Assembly: GCA_002375765.1 (NCBI GenBank)
Contig: DFMV01000044.1
Span: forward strand, 1 to 12,303
DNA from: Rhizobiales bacterium UBA3584
GTDB taxonomy: Bacteria > Pseudomonadota > Alphaproteobacteria > Rhizobiales > Devosiaceae
DNA: 12,303 nucleotides
Direction: 5' to 3'
Shown: piece by piece, positions 1-6,382 of the stretch
Layout: every line of letters starts with the position of its first letter
How positions within the stretch are numbered: the stretch's first letter is position 1
The notes under the pieces: generated by a model
The model's database searches: none
Seen by the model: the letters and a program-made list of their open reading frames with translations, nothing else
What the model was told of the DNA's origin: nothing
Translations under genes and position numbers: made by a program

Positions 1-65
1 AAAATCTCAATGCTCTCAGCCTCCAAACGGGCAAGATGGGAGAGAGAGGACGGCGACAGGGACAT
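1..65 (-). CDS. cysD: Sulfate adenylyltransferase subunit 2 (CysD), N-terminal fragment cut by the window edge
   Basis: Reading the minus strand from an ATG at 65-63 gives 21 in-frame codons to the window edge, containing LARLEAESIEI. This closely resembles the conserved start of CysD, where E. coli has a similar LRQLEAESIHI stretch. CysD is the catalytic subunit that, with the GTPase CysN, makes adenosine 5'-phosphosulfate from sulfate and ATP in the cytoplasm, the first step of assimilatory sulfate activation. A GGAA about 7 nt upstream of the ATG (76-73, minus) can serve as ribosome binding site. The gene is divergent from the photolyase. The PP-loop (SIGKDS region) that would prove the identity lies outside the window, so the call rests on a short match recalled from the family. 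The CysK-like gene and metC nearby fit a sulfur-metabolism neighbourhood. Confidence 0.68.
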   Translation of the reverse strand, partial: MSLSPSSLSHLARLEAESIEI

Positions 66-266
66 GAGTTTATTCCAGCGGTTCGGAACGTTTTCGGGGG
101 CAGACATATTCCAGCAGGACGGCCCGGACAACTGCGCCAGACGCATGGCTGGTTGATCTGAACGTCCGGTTTGCCCGTATGAAGCGAGAATGGTGCGTTT
201 ATTCCAAATGAGCCGGACCGGCGCATTTTTCGACTTACCTCTCCGACGAAAAAGAAAGTTTTTTTC
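66..266. promoter_or_regulatory. Divergent cysD / photolyase intergenic region
   Basis: This 201-bp stretch must hold promoters for both flanking genes. The heptamer TATTCCA occurs three times in one orientation (71-77, 107-113, 200-206); the first two extend to TATTCCAGC. The first copy overlaps the likely cysD ribosome binding site, so part of the repetition may be coincidence. On the minus strand, GGAAT (112-108), a 17-nt spacer and CGTT (90-87) resemble the EcfG general-stress promoter consensus (GGAAC, N16-17, CGTT), pointing toward cysD. On the plus strand TGATCT (154-159), an 18-nt spacer and TATGAA (178-183) point toward the photolyase. No convincing housekeeping promoter was seen. 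Confidence 0.4.
154..183 (+). promoter_or_regulatory. Candidate photolyase promoter, possibly ECF-type
   Basis: TGATCT at 154-159 and TATGAA at 178-183 are separated by 18 nt, and the photolyase ATG lies about 84 bp downstream of the second box. The layout resembles, from memory, promoters of the singlet-oxygen-responsive RpoE/ChrR system of Rhodobacter (TGATCC-like -35, about 18 nt, TATA-like -10), which is known to control a photolyase gene there. As a sigma-70 promoter it would be poor, because TTGATC (153-158) has a 19-nt spacer. This is pattern matching only. Confidence 0.28.
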
Positions 267-1667
267 ATGGCCAGTTCCACATTGGTTTGGCTCAGAAACG
301 ACTTGCGCATCGCAGACAATCCCGCCCTGGCTGCGGCGCTCAAGAACGAGGAACCGATCCACGCTGTCTATGTGCTTGAGACAGATCGTGCGTTACGTCC
401 GCTGGGCGGGGCGGCAAAGGTTTGGCTGCATGAAAGCCTCAAGGCCCTCAATGACGCGCTGGCCGAACGCGGCGTGCGGCTTTCCTATCGCGAAGGCCAG
501 AGCAAGACGGTTATTCCCGAAATGATCCGGGAGATGAAGGCTGAGCGGGTGTATTGGAACCGGCGGTACGACCCGGCGGGTCGCGCCCATGATGCGTCAC
601 TCAAGAAGGGCCTGAAGGCGGATGGTATCGCGGTAGAGAGTTTCAATGCCGCGCTGCTTGTCGAGCCCTGGGATATCGCCACGAAACAGGGCACGCCCTA
701 TGGCGTTTTCACCCCGTTCTGGAAGGCGCTAAGGGACAAGCTCATCGCCGATCCGATCGGGCGGGCCGAAAGGCATTCAGAGATCAAACCCCCTGCCCTC
801 GATTTCGGAAAGCCGCCATTTTGGGCAAACGGGATATTGGAGCGTTGGGCGGTTGGGGAAGAAGCGGCAAAGCGTGTTTTGTCCGGTTTTCTAGATGATC
901 TGCTGGCTGACTACCCCAATGATCGCGACCTGCCGCGCAAGCGCGCGACATCAGAAATGTCGCCGCATTTGCGGTTCGGGGAAATCGGACCACGCCAGAT
1001 CTGGTTTGCGGTACGGCATCTGATCGCTTCGAACCCGTCGATGGCGAACGCCGGCGACAAGTTCCTGTCCGAGTTGGCGTGGCGGGAGTTTTCCTATCAC
1101 CTGCTCTATCACCGGGGGGATATTGCCCGCCATTCAATGCAGGAGCGTTTCGATGAAATCGAATGGCGATCTGACGCAAAGGCGCTGCATGCCTGGCAGA
1201 AGGGGCAAACGGGCATTCCGATCGTCGACGCGGGGATGCGGCAGCTTTGGCGGACAGGCTGGATGCACAACAGGGTGCGCATGCTCACGGCATCGCTTCT
1301 GACCAAGAACCTGCTGACCGACTGGCGCAAGGGCGAGCAATGGTTCTGGGACACGCTGGTGGATGCAGACCCCGCCAACAATCCGGCGAGCTGGCAATGG
1401 GTGGCTGGGAGCGGCGCGGATGCGGCGCCCTATTTCCGGATATTCAACCCGATAACGCAGGGGGAAAAGTTCGATTCCCGCGGAGACTACGTGCGAGAGT
1501 GGGTGCCAGAACTCAGGAACTTGCCTGACAAATGGGTGCACAAGCCGTGGATGGCCGATGTCGAAACACTGGATAAGGCAGAGCTTAAATTGGGAATAAC
1601 TTATCCAATACCGATCGTGGATTTGTCGACCAGTCGGGAGCGGGCGCTCGAAACGCTCAAGCGATAA
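267..1667 (+). CDS. phrB: Class I deoxyribodipyrimidine photolyase (DNA photolyase, FAD-dependent)
   Basis: The 466-residue product repairs UV-induced cyclobutane pyrimidine dimers in the cytoplasm, using light absorbed by an antenna cofactor and catalytic reduced FAD. The N-terminal antenna domain (about 1-130) opens with LVWLRNDLRIADNPAL, typical of the photolyase/cryptochrome family. The C-terminal FAD domain (about 200-460) has LAWREFSYHLLYH (270-282), a GWMHNRVRM block (331-339), W353, ADPANNPASWQW (367-378) and GADAAPYFRIFNP (383-395). Aligned by eye with the E. coli enzyme, W353 and W376 match W359 and W382 of the electron-transfer tryptophan chain, and N372 matches N378 near FAD N5, the residue typical of photolyases rather than plant cryptochromes. 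Length is close to E. coli PhrB (472). The ATG at 267 has only an A-rich, weak ribosome binding site. CPD rather than (6-4) specificity is inferred from the class I motifs. Confidence 0.95.
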   Translation: MASSTLVWLRNDLRIADNPALAAALKNEEPIHAVYVLETDRALRPLGGAAKVWLHESLKALNDALAERGVRLSYREGQSKTVIPEMIREMKAERVYWNRRYDPAGRAHDASLKKGLKADGIAVESFNAALLVEPWDIATKQGTPYGVFTPFWKALRDKLIADPIGRAERHSEIKPPALDFGKPPFWANGILERWAVGEEAAKRVLSGFLDDLLADYPNDRDLPRKRATSEMSPHLRFGEIGPRQIWFAVRHLIASNPSMANAGDKFLSELAWREFSYHLLYHRGDIARHSMQERFDEIEWRSDAKALHAWQKGQTGIPIVDAGMRQLWRTGWMHNRVRMLTASLLTKNLLTDWRKGEQWFWDTLVDADPANNPASWQWVAGSGADAAPYFRIFNPITQGEKFDSRGDYVREWVPELRNLPDKWVHKPWMADVETLDKAELKLGITYPIPIVDLSTSRERALETLKR

Positions 1668-1790
1668 CGCAACAGGTTTGCGGCGTTGGCGCTTGCTGTG
1701 GCAGAGGATTGCGCAAAACGGCATCGAACTGAAAAAGCCCGACCGATCAACGCCATGTGACCTTGTTCGGAAATGGCGGGACCACTAACA

Positions 1791-1808
1791 TTTGAATCCA
1801 CATTCAAA
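1791..1808. promoter_or_regulatory. Perfect 6-6-6 dyad just upstream of the CysK-like gene
   Basis: TTTGAA (1791-1796), a 6-bp spacer and TTCAAA (1803-1808) form a perfect inverted repeat ending 15 bp before the ATG at 1824. It could be an operator or a small leader hairpin. The rest of the 156-bp gap between the photolyase stop and this ATG (1668-1823) shows no clear terminator and no strong promoter. If translation instead began at the in-frame ATG at 1773, the dyad would be coding. Confidence 0.35.
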
Positions 1809-1823
1809 AGCTGTTGCCCCATC

Positions 1824-2870
1824 ATGACCCGTTATATCGATATGCCGTCCGCCATCGGGAACACCCCGCTGATCCGCCTTAACGCCGTTTCCGAAGCGAC
1901 CGGATGCGAGATCTGGGGAAAGGCCGAGTTCCTCAATCCGGGGCAGTCGGTCAAGGACCGGGCGGCGCTCTATATCATCAATGATGCCGTAGCTCGGGGG
2001 GCAATTGGCCCTGGCGGGACGATCGTCGAGGGCACTGCGGGCAATACCGGGATCGGACTGGCGCTGGTTGGCAACGCGATGGGGTTCAAGACGGTCATTG
2101 TCATCCCCGAAACTCAAAGTCAGGAAAAAAAGGACGCGATCCGGCTGGCCGGAGCAGAGCTGCTCGAGGTGCCCGCGAAGCCCTACAGGAACCCCAACAA
2201 TTACGTGAAGGTTTCCGGACGGCTGGCCGAAAAGCTGGCTTCGGAACTGCCCAATGGCGCGATCTGGGCCAACCAGTTCGACAACATCGCCAACCGGCAG
2301 GCCCATATAGAGACCACGGGACCGGAAATCTTTAGCCAGACCGACGGCAAGGTGGACGGCTTTATCTGCGCCGTCGGCTCGGGTGGCACTCTGGGCGGGG
2401 TGGCAATGGCGCTCAAGGAGCGCAACAAGGATATCCAGATCGGTCTGGCTGACCCGGAAGGGGCTGCGCTCTACAGCTATTATACGAGCGGAGAGCTCAA
2501 ATCGTCGGGCGGCTCGATTACCGAGGGGATCGGACAGGGCCGCATTACGGCAAACCTTGAGGGCCTCAGCGTCGATCACGCCTACCAGATCCCCGACAGC
2601 GAGGCGTTGCCCTACATCTTCGATCTCATCGCTGAGGAGGGATTGTGCCTTGGCGGTTCGTCTGCAATCAATATTGCAGGCGCTGTGAGAATGGCCCGGG
2701 AACTTGGGCCGGGCAAAACCATTGTTACGGTGCTGTGTGACTATGGCAACCGCTATCAGTCAAAACTGTTCAACCCGGCCTTCTTGCGCTCCAAGGAACT
2801 GCCGGTGCCAGATTGGCTGGAAGCCGGGCCCACGGTGGACATCAATTCGGTGCTGGAGGCCGATAGCTAG
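1824..2870 (+). CDS. cysK: CysK-type PLP-dependent cysteine synthase A (O-acetylserine sulfhydrylase family, long form)
   Basis: The 348-residue cytoplasmic enzyme belongs to fold-type II PLP proteins. Family members make cysteine from O-acetylserine and sulfide. IGNTPLIRL (11-19) is the family N-terminal signature. NPGQSVKDR (38-46) carries the PLP Schiff-base lysine K44. TAGNTG (71-76) is the substrate loop, GSGGT (185-189) binds the PLP phosphate, and LGGSS lies near the C terminus. It is longer than E. coli CysK (about 320) and matches what I recall of the roughly 345-residue rhizobial cysteine synthases. The loop has alanine where the classical enzymes have TSGNTG, so its best substrate is less certain than the family. 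I prefer the ATG at 1824 because IGNTPL normally lies about 10 residues in; an ATG at 1773 would add 17 residues. Neither has a good ribosome binding site. The cls gene follows after 11 bp, so the two are probably cotranscribed. Confidence 0.88.
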   Translation: MTRYIDMPSAIGNTPLIRLNAVSEATGCEIWGKAEFLNPGQSVKDRAALYIINDAVARGAIGPGGTIVEGTAGNTGIGLALVGNAMGFKTVIVIPETQSQEKKDAIRLAGAELLEVPAKPYRNPNNYVKVSGRLAEKLASELPNGAIWANQFDNIANRQAHIETTGPEIFSQTDGKVDGFICAVGSGGTLGGVAMALKERNKDIQIGLADPEGAALYSYYTSGELKSSGGSITEGIGQGRITANLEGLSVDHAYQIPDSEALPYIFDLIAEEGLCLGGSSAINIAGAVRMARELGPGKTIVTVLCDYGNRYQSKLFNPAFLRSKELPVPDWLEAGPTVDINSVLEADS

Positions 2871-2881
2871 GCGAAGTTTGC

Positions 2882-4321
2882 GTGGATCTGGTCAGGGCGA
2901 TAGCGGACAATTTCAGTTTCCTGGCCACGCTCTATCTGGCCAATTACGCCTTGGCGTTCGTTTGCGCGGTGCGCGAGATCATGAACTCACGGACCTCGCA
3001 AGGCACCATCGCCTGGCTGTTGTCCCTGTTGATCCTTCCCTTTCCGACCACGCTCATCTATCTGCTGTTCGGCTGGAAGCTGTTCGATGACTATGCGGAA
3101 TCGCAGATCCATTCCGGGCGCAGCTGGCGCCTGGCACGGTCCGAAGATCTACGGATTGTGGACAAGGAGACGAGCGATGAATGGCCAGTGTTGCGCAAGG
3201 TCGCCGAACTCCCATTCCTTTATGGCAATTCAGCCTCGCTCCTGATCGACGGAGAAGACACGTTCGCTTCGATCATAGACGGCATCTCGCGGGCGCAGGA
3301 TTACATTCTCGTCCAATTCTACATCATCCGCGATGATGATCTGGGCAGGCGGTTTGCCGACGCGCTGATCGAGCGGGCCGATGCAGGGGTGCAGGTCTAT
3401 GTGCTCTATGACGACGCGGGCAGCAGCGGACTTCCCCGCAGATATAAAAAGCGGCTCGAGGACCATGGGGTGCGCATTTTTGGCTTCAATCATCGCCACA
3501 CGTTCCTGCGACTCTATGGACTGACGCGCATCAACTACCGCAATCACCGTAAGAACGTTGTGGTGGACGGGATCGAATCCTGGGTTGGCGGACACAATAT
3601 CGGCGACGAATATCTGGGCAAGAACACCAAACTGGGGCGTTGGCGCGATACCCATGTTCACGTGACCGGGCCAGCCGCGCTGGCTTGCGCGCTGATGTTT
3701 CGGGAAGACTGGCTTTGGGCGACAGGGGAAGAACTGCCCGCGCGCTATCCCAGCACCATACCAACGCCGGGCAATCAGCCGATCCTCGTGATGCCGACCG
3801 GGCCCGCCGATAAACTCGAAGACTGTGCCATCGCCTTTACCGAGGTAATTTCCCGCGCCCGTGAACGGCTATGGATCGTCAGTCCCTATTTCGTGCCGGG
3901 TATCGAAGTTCAGACAGCGCTTTATGCCGCATCACTGCGCGGTGTTGACGTGCGCATCCTCCTGCCGCGCAAGCCCGACCACCTCCTCGTGTGGCTGGCG
4001 AGCTACGCCCATGCGGACCAGATGGTGATGCACGGCATCAAGGTGCATCGCTACGACAAGGGGTTTCTGCACCAGAAAGTCATCTTGTGTGACGACCAGA
4101 TTGCCGGCATCGGCACCGTCAATTTCGACTATCGGTCCTTCAACATCAATTTTGAGGCGACGTTGTGGTTTACGGACAGCGACATGATTGCAAACATCGC
4201 GGCCATGCTCGAGACCGATTTTGAGGGTTCGTATCTGACGACGGAGCGCAATCTGAGACGTCGCAGCTATCCGTTTCGGTTGCTCTGTCAGGGCGCGAGG
4301 CTGTTTTCGCCGATTTTATAG
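2882..4321 (+). CDS. cls: Cardiolipin synthase, phospholipase D family (ClsA type)
   Basis: The 479-residue inner-membrane enzyme would join two phosphatidylglycerols into cardiolipin and glycerol. Two hydrophobic N-terminal segments (about 12-30 and 42-66) anchor it, as in ClsA. Two phospholipase D HKD motifs follow: H222-x-K224-x4-D229 within NHRKNVVVDG, and H397-x-K399-x4-D404 within FLHQKVILCDD. Each is followed by the usual glycine-rich or asparagine-containing segment (GGHNIGDEYLG and GIGTVNFDYRSF). Length is typical of the family (about 480). The start is GTG at 2882; an in-frame stop at 2864-2866 rules out a longer form, and the ribosome binding site is weak (AGG about 11 nt upstream). 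It lies 11 bp after the CysK-like gene with no sign of a separate promoter. The function is confident at family level; a different phosphatidyl acceptor cannot be excluded from sequence. Confidence 0.93.
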   Translation: MDLVRAIADNFSFLATLYLANYALAFVCAVREIMNSRTSQGTIAWLLSLLILPFPTTLIYLLFGWKLFDDYAESQIHSGRSWRLARSEDLRIVDKETSDEWPVLRKVAELPFLYGNSASLLIDGEDTFASIIDGISRAQDYILVQFYIIRDDDLGRRFADALIERADAGVQVYVLYDDAGSSGLPRRYKKRLEDHGVRIFGFNHRHTFLRLYGLTRINYRNHRKNVVVDGIESWVGGHNIGDEYLGKNTKLGRWRDTHVHVTGPAALACALMFREDWLWATGEELPARYPSTIPTPGNQPILVMPTGPADKLEDCAIAFTEVISRARERLWIVSPYFVPGIEVQTALYAASLRGVDVRILLPRKPDHLLVWLASYAHADQMVMHGIKVHRYDKGFLHQKVILCDDQIAGIGTVNFDYRSFNINFEATLWFTDSDMIANIAAMLETDFEGSYLTTERNLRRRSYPFRLLCQGARLFSPIL

Positions 4322-4325
4322 CGGA

Positions 4326-5408
4326 TCAATAGACCGGCGGGGCGTACATGAGCCCACCATTGAGCCACAAAGCGTTCTGGCCGCGCAGCAACTGGCCCCC
4401 GGCCGCAGCGCCGAAATGCCGCGAGTAGATTTCGCCATAATTGCCAACACTGCGGATAACGTCGCGCATCCAGGTTGCGCGCAGCCCCAAATCGCTGCCG
4501 ACGTCATCCTCAACACCGAGAAGGCGCCTGATTGCCGGTGTGCGAGCCGACATCATGGATTCGATATTGACCGAAGTGACGCCGTATTCCTCAGCGTTGA
4601 TGAGGGCGTAAAGCGTGCGACGGACGATCGCCGCCCACTGCACATCGTCGCTGCGCACGACAGGACCATATGCCTCCTTGCTCAACCGCTCGGGAAGGAT
4701 CGCATTGGCGCCAGGTTCGGGCATGGTACGGCGTATGGCCTGCAGCCAACTGGCCGAGCCGGTGATGGCATCGCACTCCCCTGCTCTGTAGGAGACTGCC
4801 AGATCGTCGCGGTCTTCGTAGAGCAGCACGTCATAAGAGAGCTGGTTGGAAAAGAAAAAATCATCCAGCCGCTGCTCGGCCTCGGAGTTGGCGGCCACGC
4901 AGATGGTGACGTCTTCAAGTTCATAGGCCGAAACCACGCCCAGGCGATCGGGAACCATAAAAGCCTGCCCGTCGAAAAACGAGGTTGCGACATAGGTGGC
5001 GCCGTATAGCGTGTCACGCGACATCGTCCAGGGCGCATTTCGGACAACGAGATCGACCTCGCCCATCGCCAGATGAGCAAAGCGGCTTTGACCGGAGAGT
5101 GGGCGAAATTCGACACGCGAAGGATCACCGAACACGGCGGCTGCCACGGCCCGGCACATATCGATATCGAACCCGGACCACAGCCCTTCAGGACTGACCT
5201 GCGCAAAGCCGGGCAAGGGACTGGTTGCCGCACAGATGACATAGCCGCGCGCGCGCACCGTTTCGAGCATCGATATGGTGAACGGTTCGCCGGCTTGCGG
5301 TTCAGCCTCCTGCGCCGAGCCAGCGCCTTGGGCGCTCAACAGCAACGCACCCAACAAGGTCACGCTGGCGGAAATCCGCAAAAGCCGCGAAAATAAATGC
5401 AATTTCAA
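4326..5408 (-). CDS. AapJ-like amino acid ABC transporter substrate-binding protein, divergent second copy
   Basis: The product is a periplasmic binding protein (family 3), 360 residues from the TTG at 5408. An Arg/Lys-containing N terminus, a hydrophobic stretch (about 12-26) and AGSAQ form a Sec signal peptide, probably cleaved near residue 32. It is clearly homologous to AapJ in this window: WTMSRD (127-132), RRLLGVE (294-300), SVGNYGE and a C-terminal MYAPP are shared, as are four cysteines (C59, C85, C170, C212). The carboxylate-binding arginine (R131) is kept. Other expected ligand positions differ from AapJ: T102-T104 become N124-A125-P126, S151-G152-T153 become A173-N174-S175, and D197 becomes S218. 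The ligand is therefore unlikely to be an ordinary amino acid held in the usual way. No ATG is available; TTG 5513, GTG 5453 and TTG 5402 are alternatives. TTG 5408 gives the cleanest signal peptide and lies after AGGAG (5427-5423) and a plausible promoter. The stop is 4 bp from the convergent cls stop. Confidence 0.87.
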   Translation of the reverse strand: MKLHLFSRLLRISASVTLLGALLLSAQGAGSAQEAEPQAGEPFTISMLETVRARGYVICAATSPLPGFAQVSPEGLWSGFDIDMCRAVAAAVFGDPSRVEFRPLSGQSRFAHLAMGEVDLVVRNAPWTMSRDTLYGATYVATSFFDGQAFMVPDRLGVVSAYELEDVTICVAANSEAEQRLDDFFFSNQLSYDVLLYEDRDDLAVSYRAGECDAITGSASWLQAIRRTMPEPGANAILPERLSKEAYGPVVRSDDVQWAAIVRRTLYALINAEEYGVTSVNIESMMSARTPAIRRLLGVEDDVGSDLGLRATWMRDVIRSVGNYGEIYSRHFGAAAGGQLLRGQNALWLNGGLMYAPPVY

Positions 5409-5442
5409 TGCGGGCGCACCCGCTCCTGTGGAATTGTCGGGC

Positions 5443-5471
5443 AATATTGGCACGAGGCCAAGACGGGTCAA
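5443..5471 (-). promoter_or_regulatory. Candidate promoter of the second AapJ-like gene
   Basis: On the minus strand, TTGACC (5471-5466, five of six to the sigma-70 -35) and AATATT (5448-5443, four of six to the -10) are separated by exactly 17 nt. Transcription would start near 5436, giving a leader of about 28 nt that contains AGGAG (5427-5423) ahead of the TTG at 5408. Its place between the aapP terminator and this TTG supports both the promoter and the start choice. It would be incompatible with starts at 5513 or 5453 on that transcript. Confidence 0.45.
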
Positions 5472-5530
5472 GGCACGAGCGGCGTTTCCCCCGACAATTC
5501 GATTTTTCCGCAAATTTTATTTTCAACGGC

Positions 5531-5555
5531 AAAGGCCGCGCTCAACGGCGCGGCC
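5531..5555 (-). terminator. Rho-independent terminator after aapP
   Basis: On the minus strand a perfect 8-bp GC stem (GGCCGCGC at 5555-5548, GCGCGGCC at 5541-5534) with a 6-nt loop is followed by TTT (5533-5531). It lies 32 bp beyond the aapP stop and is the natural end of the aapJQMP transcript. The T-tract is short and is followed by GCCG, so some read-through into the downstream binding-protein gene is possible. Confidence 0.72.
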
Positions 5556-5587
5556 CTGATCTCATTCGATCGCCCTGTCTGCGGATA

Positions 5588-6379
5588 TCAATGCAAGATC
5601 TGGCTCAGGAAGAGTTTTGTGCGTTCGTGCTGGGGATTGGAGAAGAATGCCTCCGGCTCGTTCTGCTCGATGATCTGCCCCTGATCCATGAAGATTACCC
5701 GGTTGGCGACCTGACGCGCGAAACCCATTTCGTGGGTGACGCAGACCATGGTCATGCCATCCTCGGCAAGCTGCACCATGACTTCGAGCACTTCCTTGAT
5801 CATCTCCGGATCGAGCGCCGAAGTGGGCTCGTCAAACAGCATGATCTTGGGATTCATGCACAGCGAGCGCGCGATCGCCACCCGCTGCTGCTGACCGCCT
5901 GAAAGCTGACCGGGGAACTTATTGGCCTGTTCGGGTATCTTGACGCGCTCGAGATATTTCATCGCCTGTGCTTCTGCTTCGGCCTTCGGCGTGCCGCGCA
6001 CCCAAATGGGCGCCAAAGTAAGGTTCTGCAGCACCGTCAAATGCGGGAAGAGATTGAAGTGCTGGAACACCATGCCGACTTCGCGGCGAACCTCGTCGAT
6101 CCGCTTGAGATCACCGGTGAGTTCGATCCCGTCAACGATGATGTCGCCCTGCTGGTGTTCTTCCAGACGGTTGATGCACCGGATCAACGTGGACTTGCCG
6201 GACCCTGAGGGGCCGGCGATGACGATGCGTTCGCCGCGCATGACCTTGAGGTCGATGTCGCGCAGCACGTGGAAATCGCCGTACCACTTGTTCATATTGC
6301 GGATTTCGACGGCCACATCGGTATCCGAGACCGTCATTTTTTTCGGATCGGCCGAGGTGGCCTCCATGCTTGCGGTCAT
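5588..6379 (-). CDS. aapP: General L-amino acid ABC transporter ATP-binding protein AapP
   Basis: The 263-residue cytoplasmic ATPase powers amino acid import as a dimer bound to AapQ and AapM. All ABC motifs are present in order: Walker [10 protein letters not shown] (56-64, K62), Q-loop VFQH (Q106), signature LSGGQQQ (159-165), Walker B IMLFDE (179-184, catalytic E184) and the switch histidine in VTHE (H216). It belongs to the polar amino acid (GlnQ/HisP/AapP) branch, and its length is usual apart from a roughly 20-residue N-terminal extension. AGGAG (6391-6387) lies 7 nt before the ATG, a strong ribosome binding site inside the end of aapM. The gap to the aapM stop is 3 bp, so expression is coupled. 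It is the last gene before the terminator at 5531-5555. The specific name AapP rests on operon order and on the two large permeases upstream. Confidence 0.94.
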   Translation of the reverse strand: MTASMEATSADPKKMTVSDTDVAVEIRNMNKWYGDFHVLRDIDLKVMRGERIVIAGPSGSGKSTLIRCINRLEEHQQGDIIVDGIELTGDLKRIDEVRREVGMVFQHFNLFPHLTVLQNLTLAPIWVRGTPKAEAEAQAMKYLERVKIPEQANKFPGQLSGGQQQRVAIARSLCMNPKIMLFDEPTSALDPEMIKEVLEVMVQLAEDGMTMVCVTHEMGFARQVANRVIFMDQGQIIEQNEPEAFFSNPQHERTKLFLSQILH

Positions 6380-6382
6380 AGC

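Noticed and set aside
1601..1825. Minus-strand 74-codon frame between the photolyase and the CysK-like gene
   Set aside because: It overlaps the photolyase end, has no convincing ribosome binding site and no recognisable motif.
1785..2579. Long minus-strand open frame (264 codons) opposite the CysK-like gene
   Set aside because: It is an antisense shadow of a clear enzyme gene; its residues show no recognisable domain and reflect GC-rich codon bias.
5409..5513. N-terminal extension of the second binding protein from TTG 5513 or GTG 5453
   Set aside because: It would put 35 or 15 non-signal residues ahead of a good signal peptide and would cover the likely promoter.
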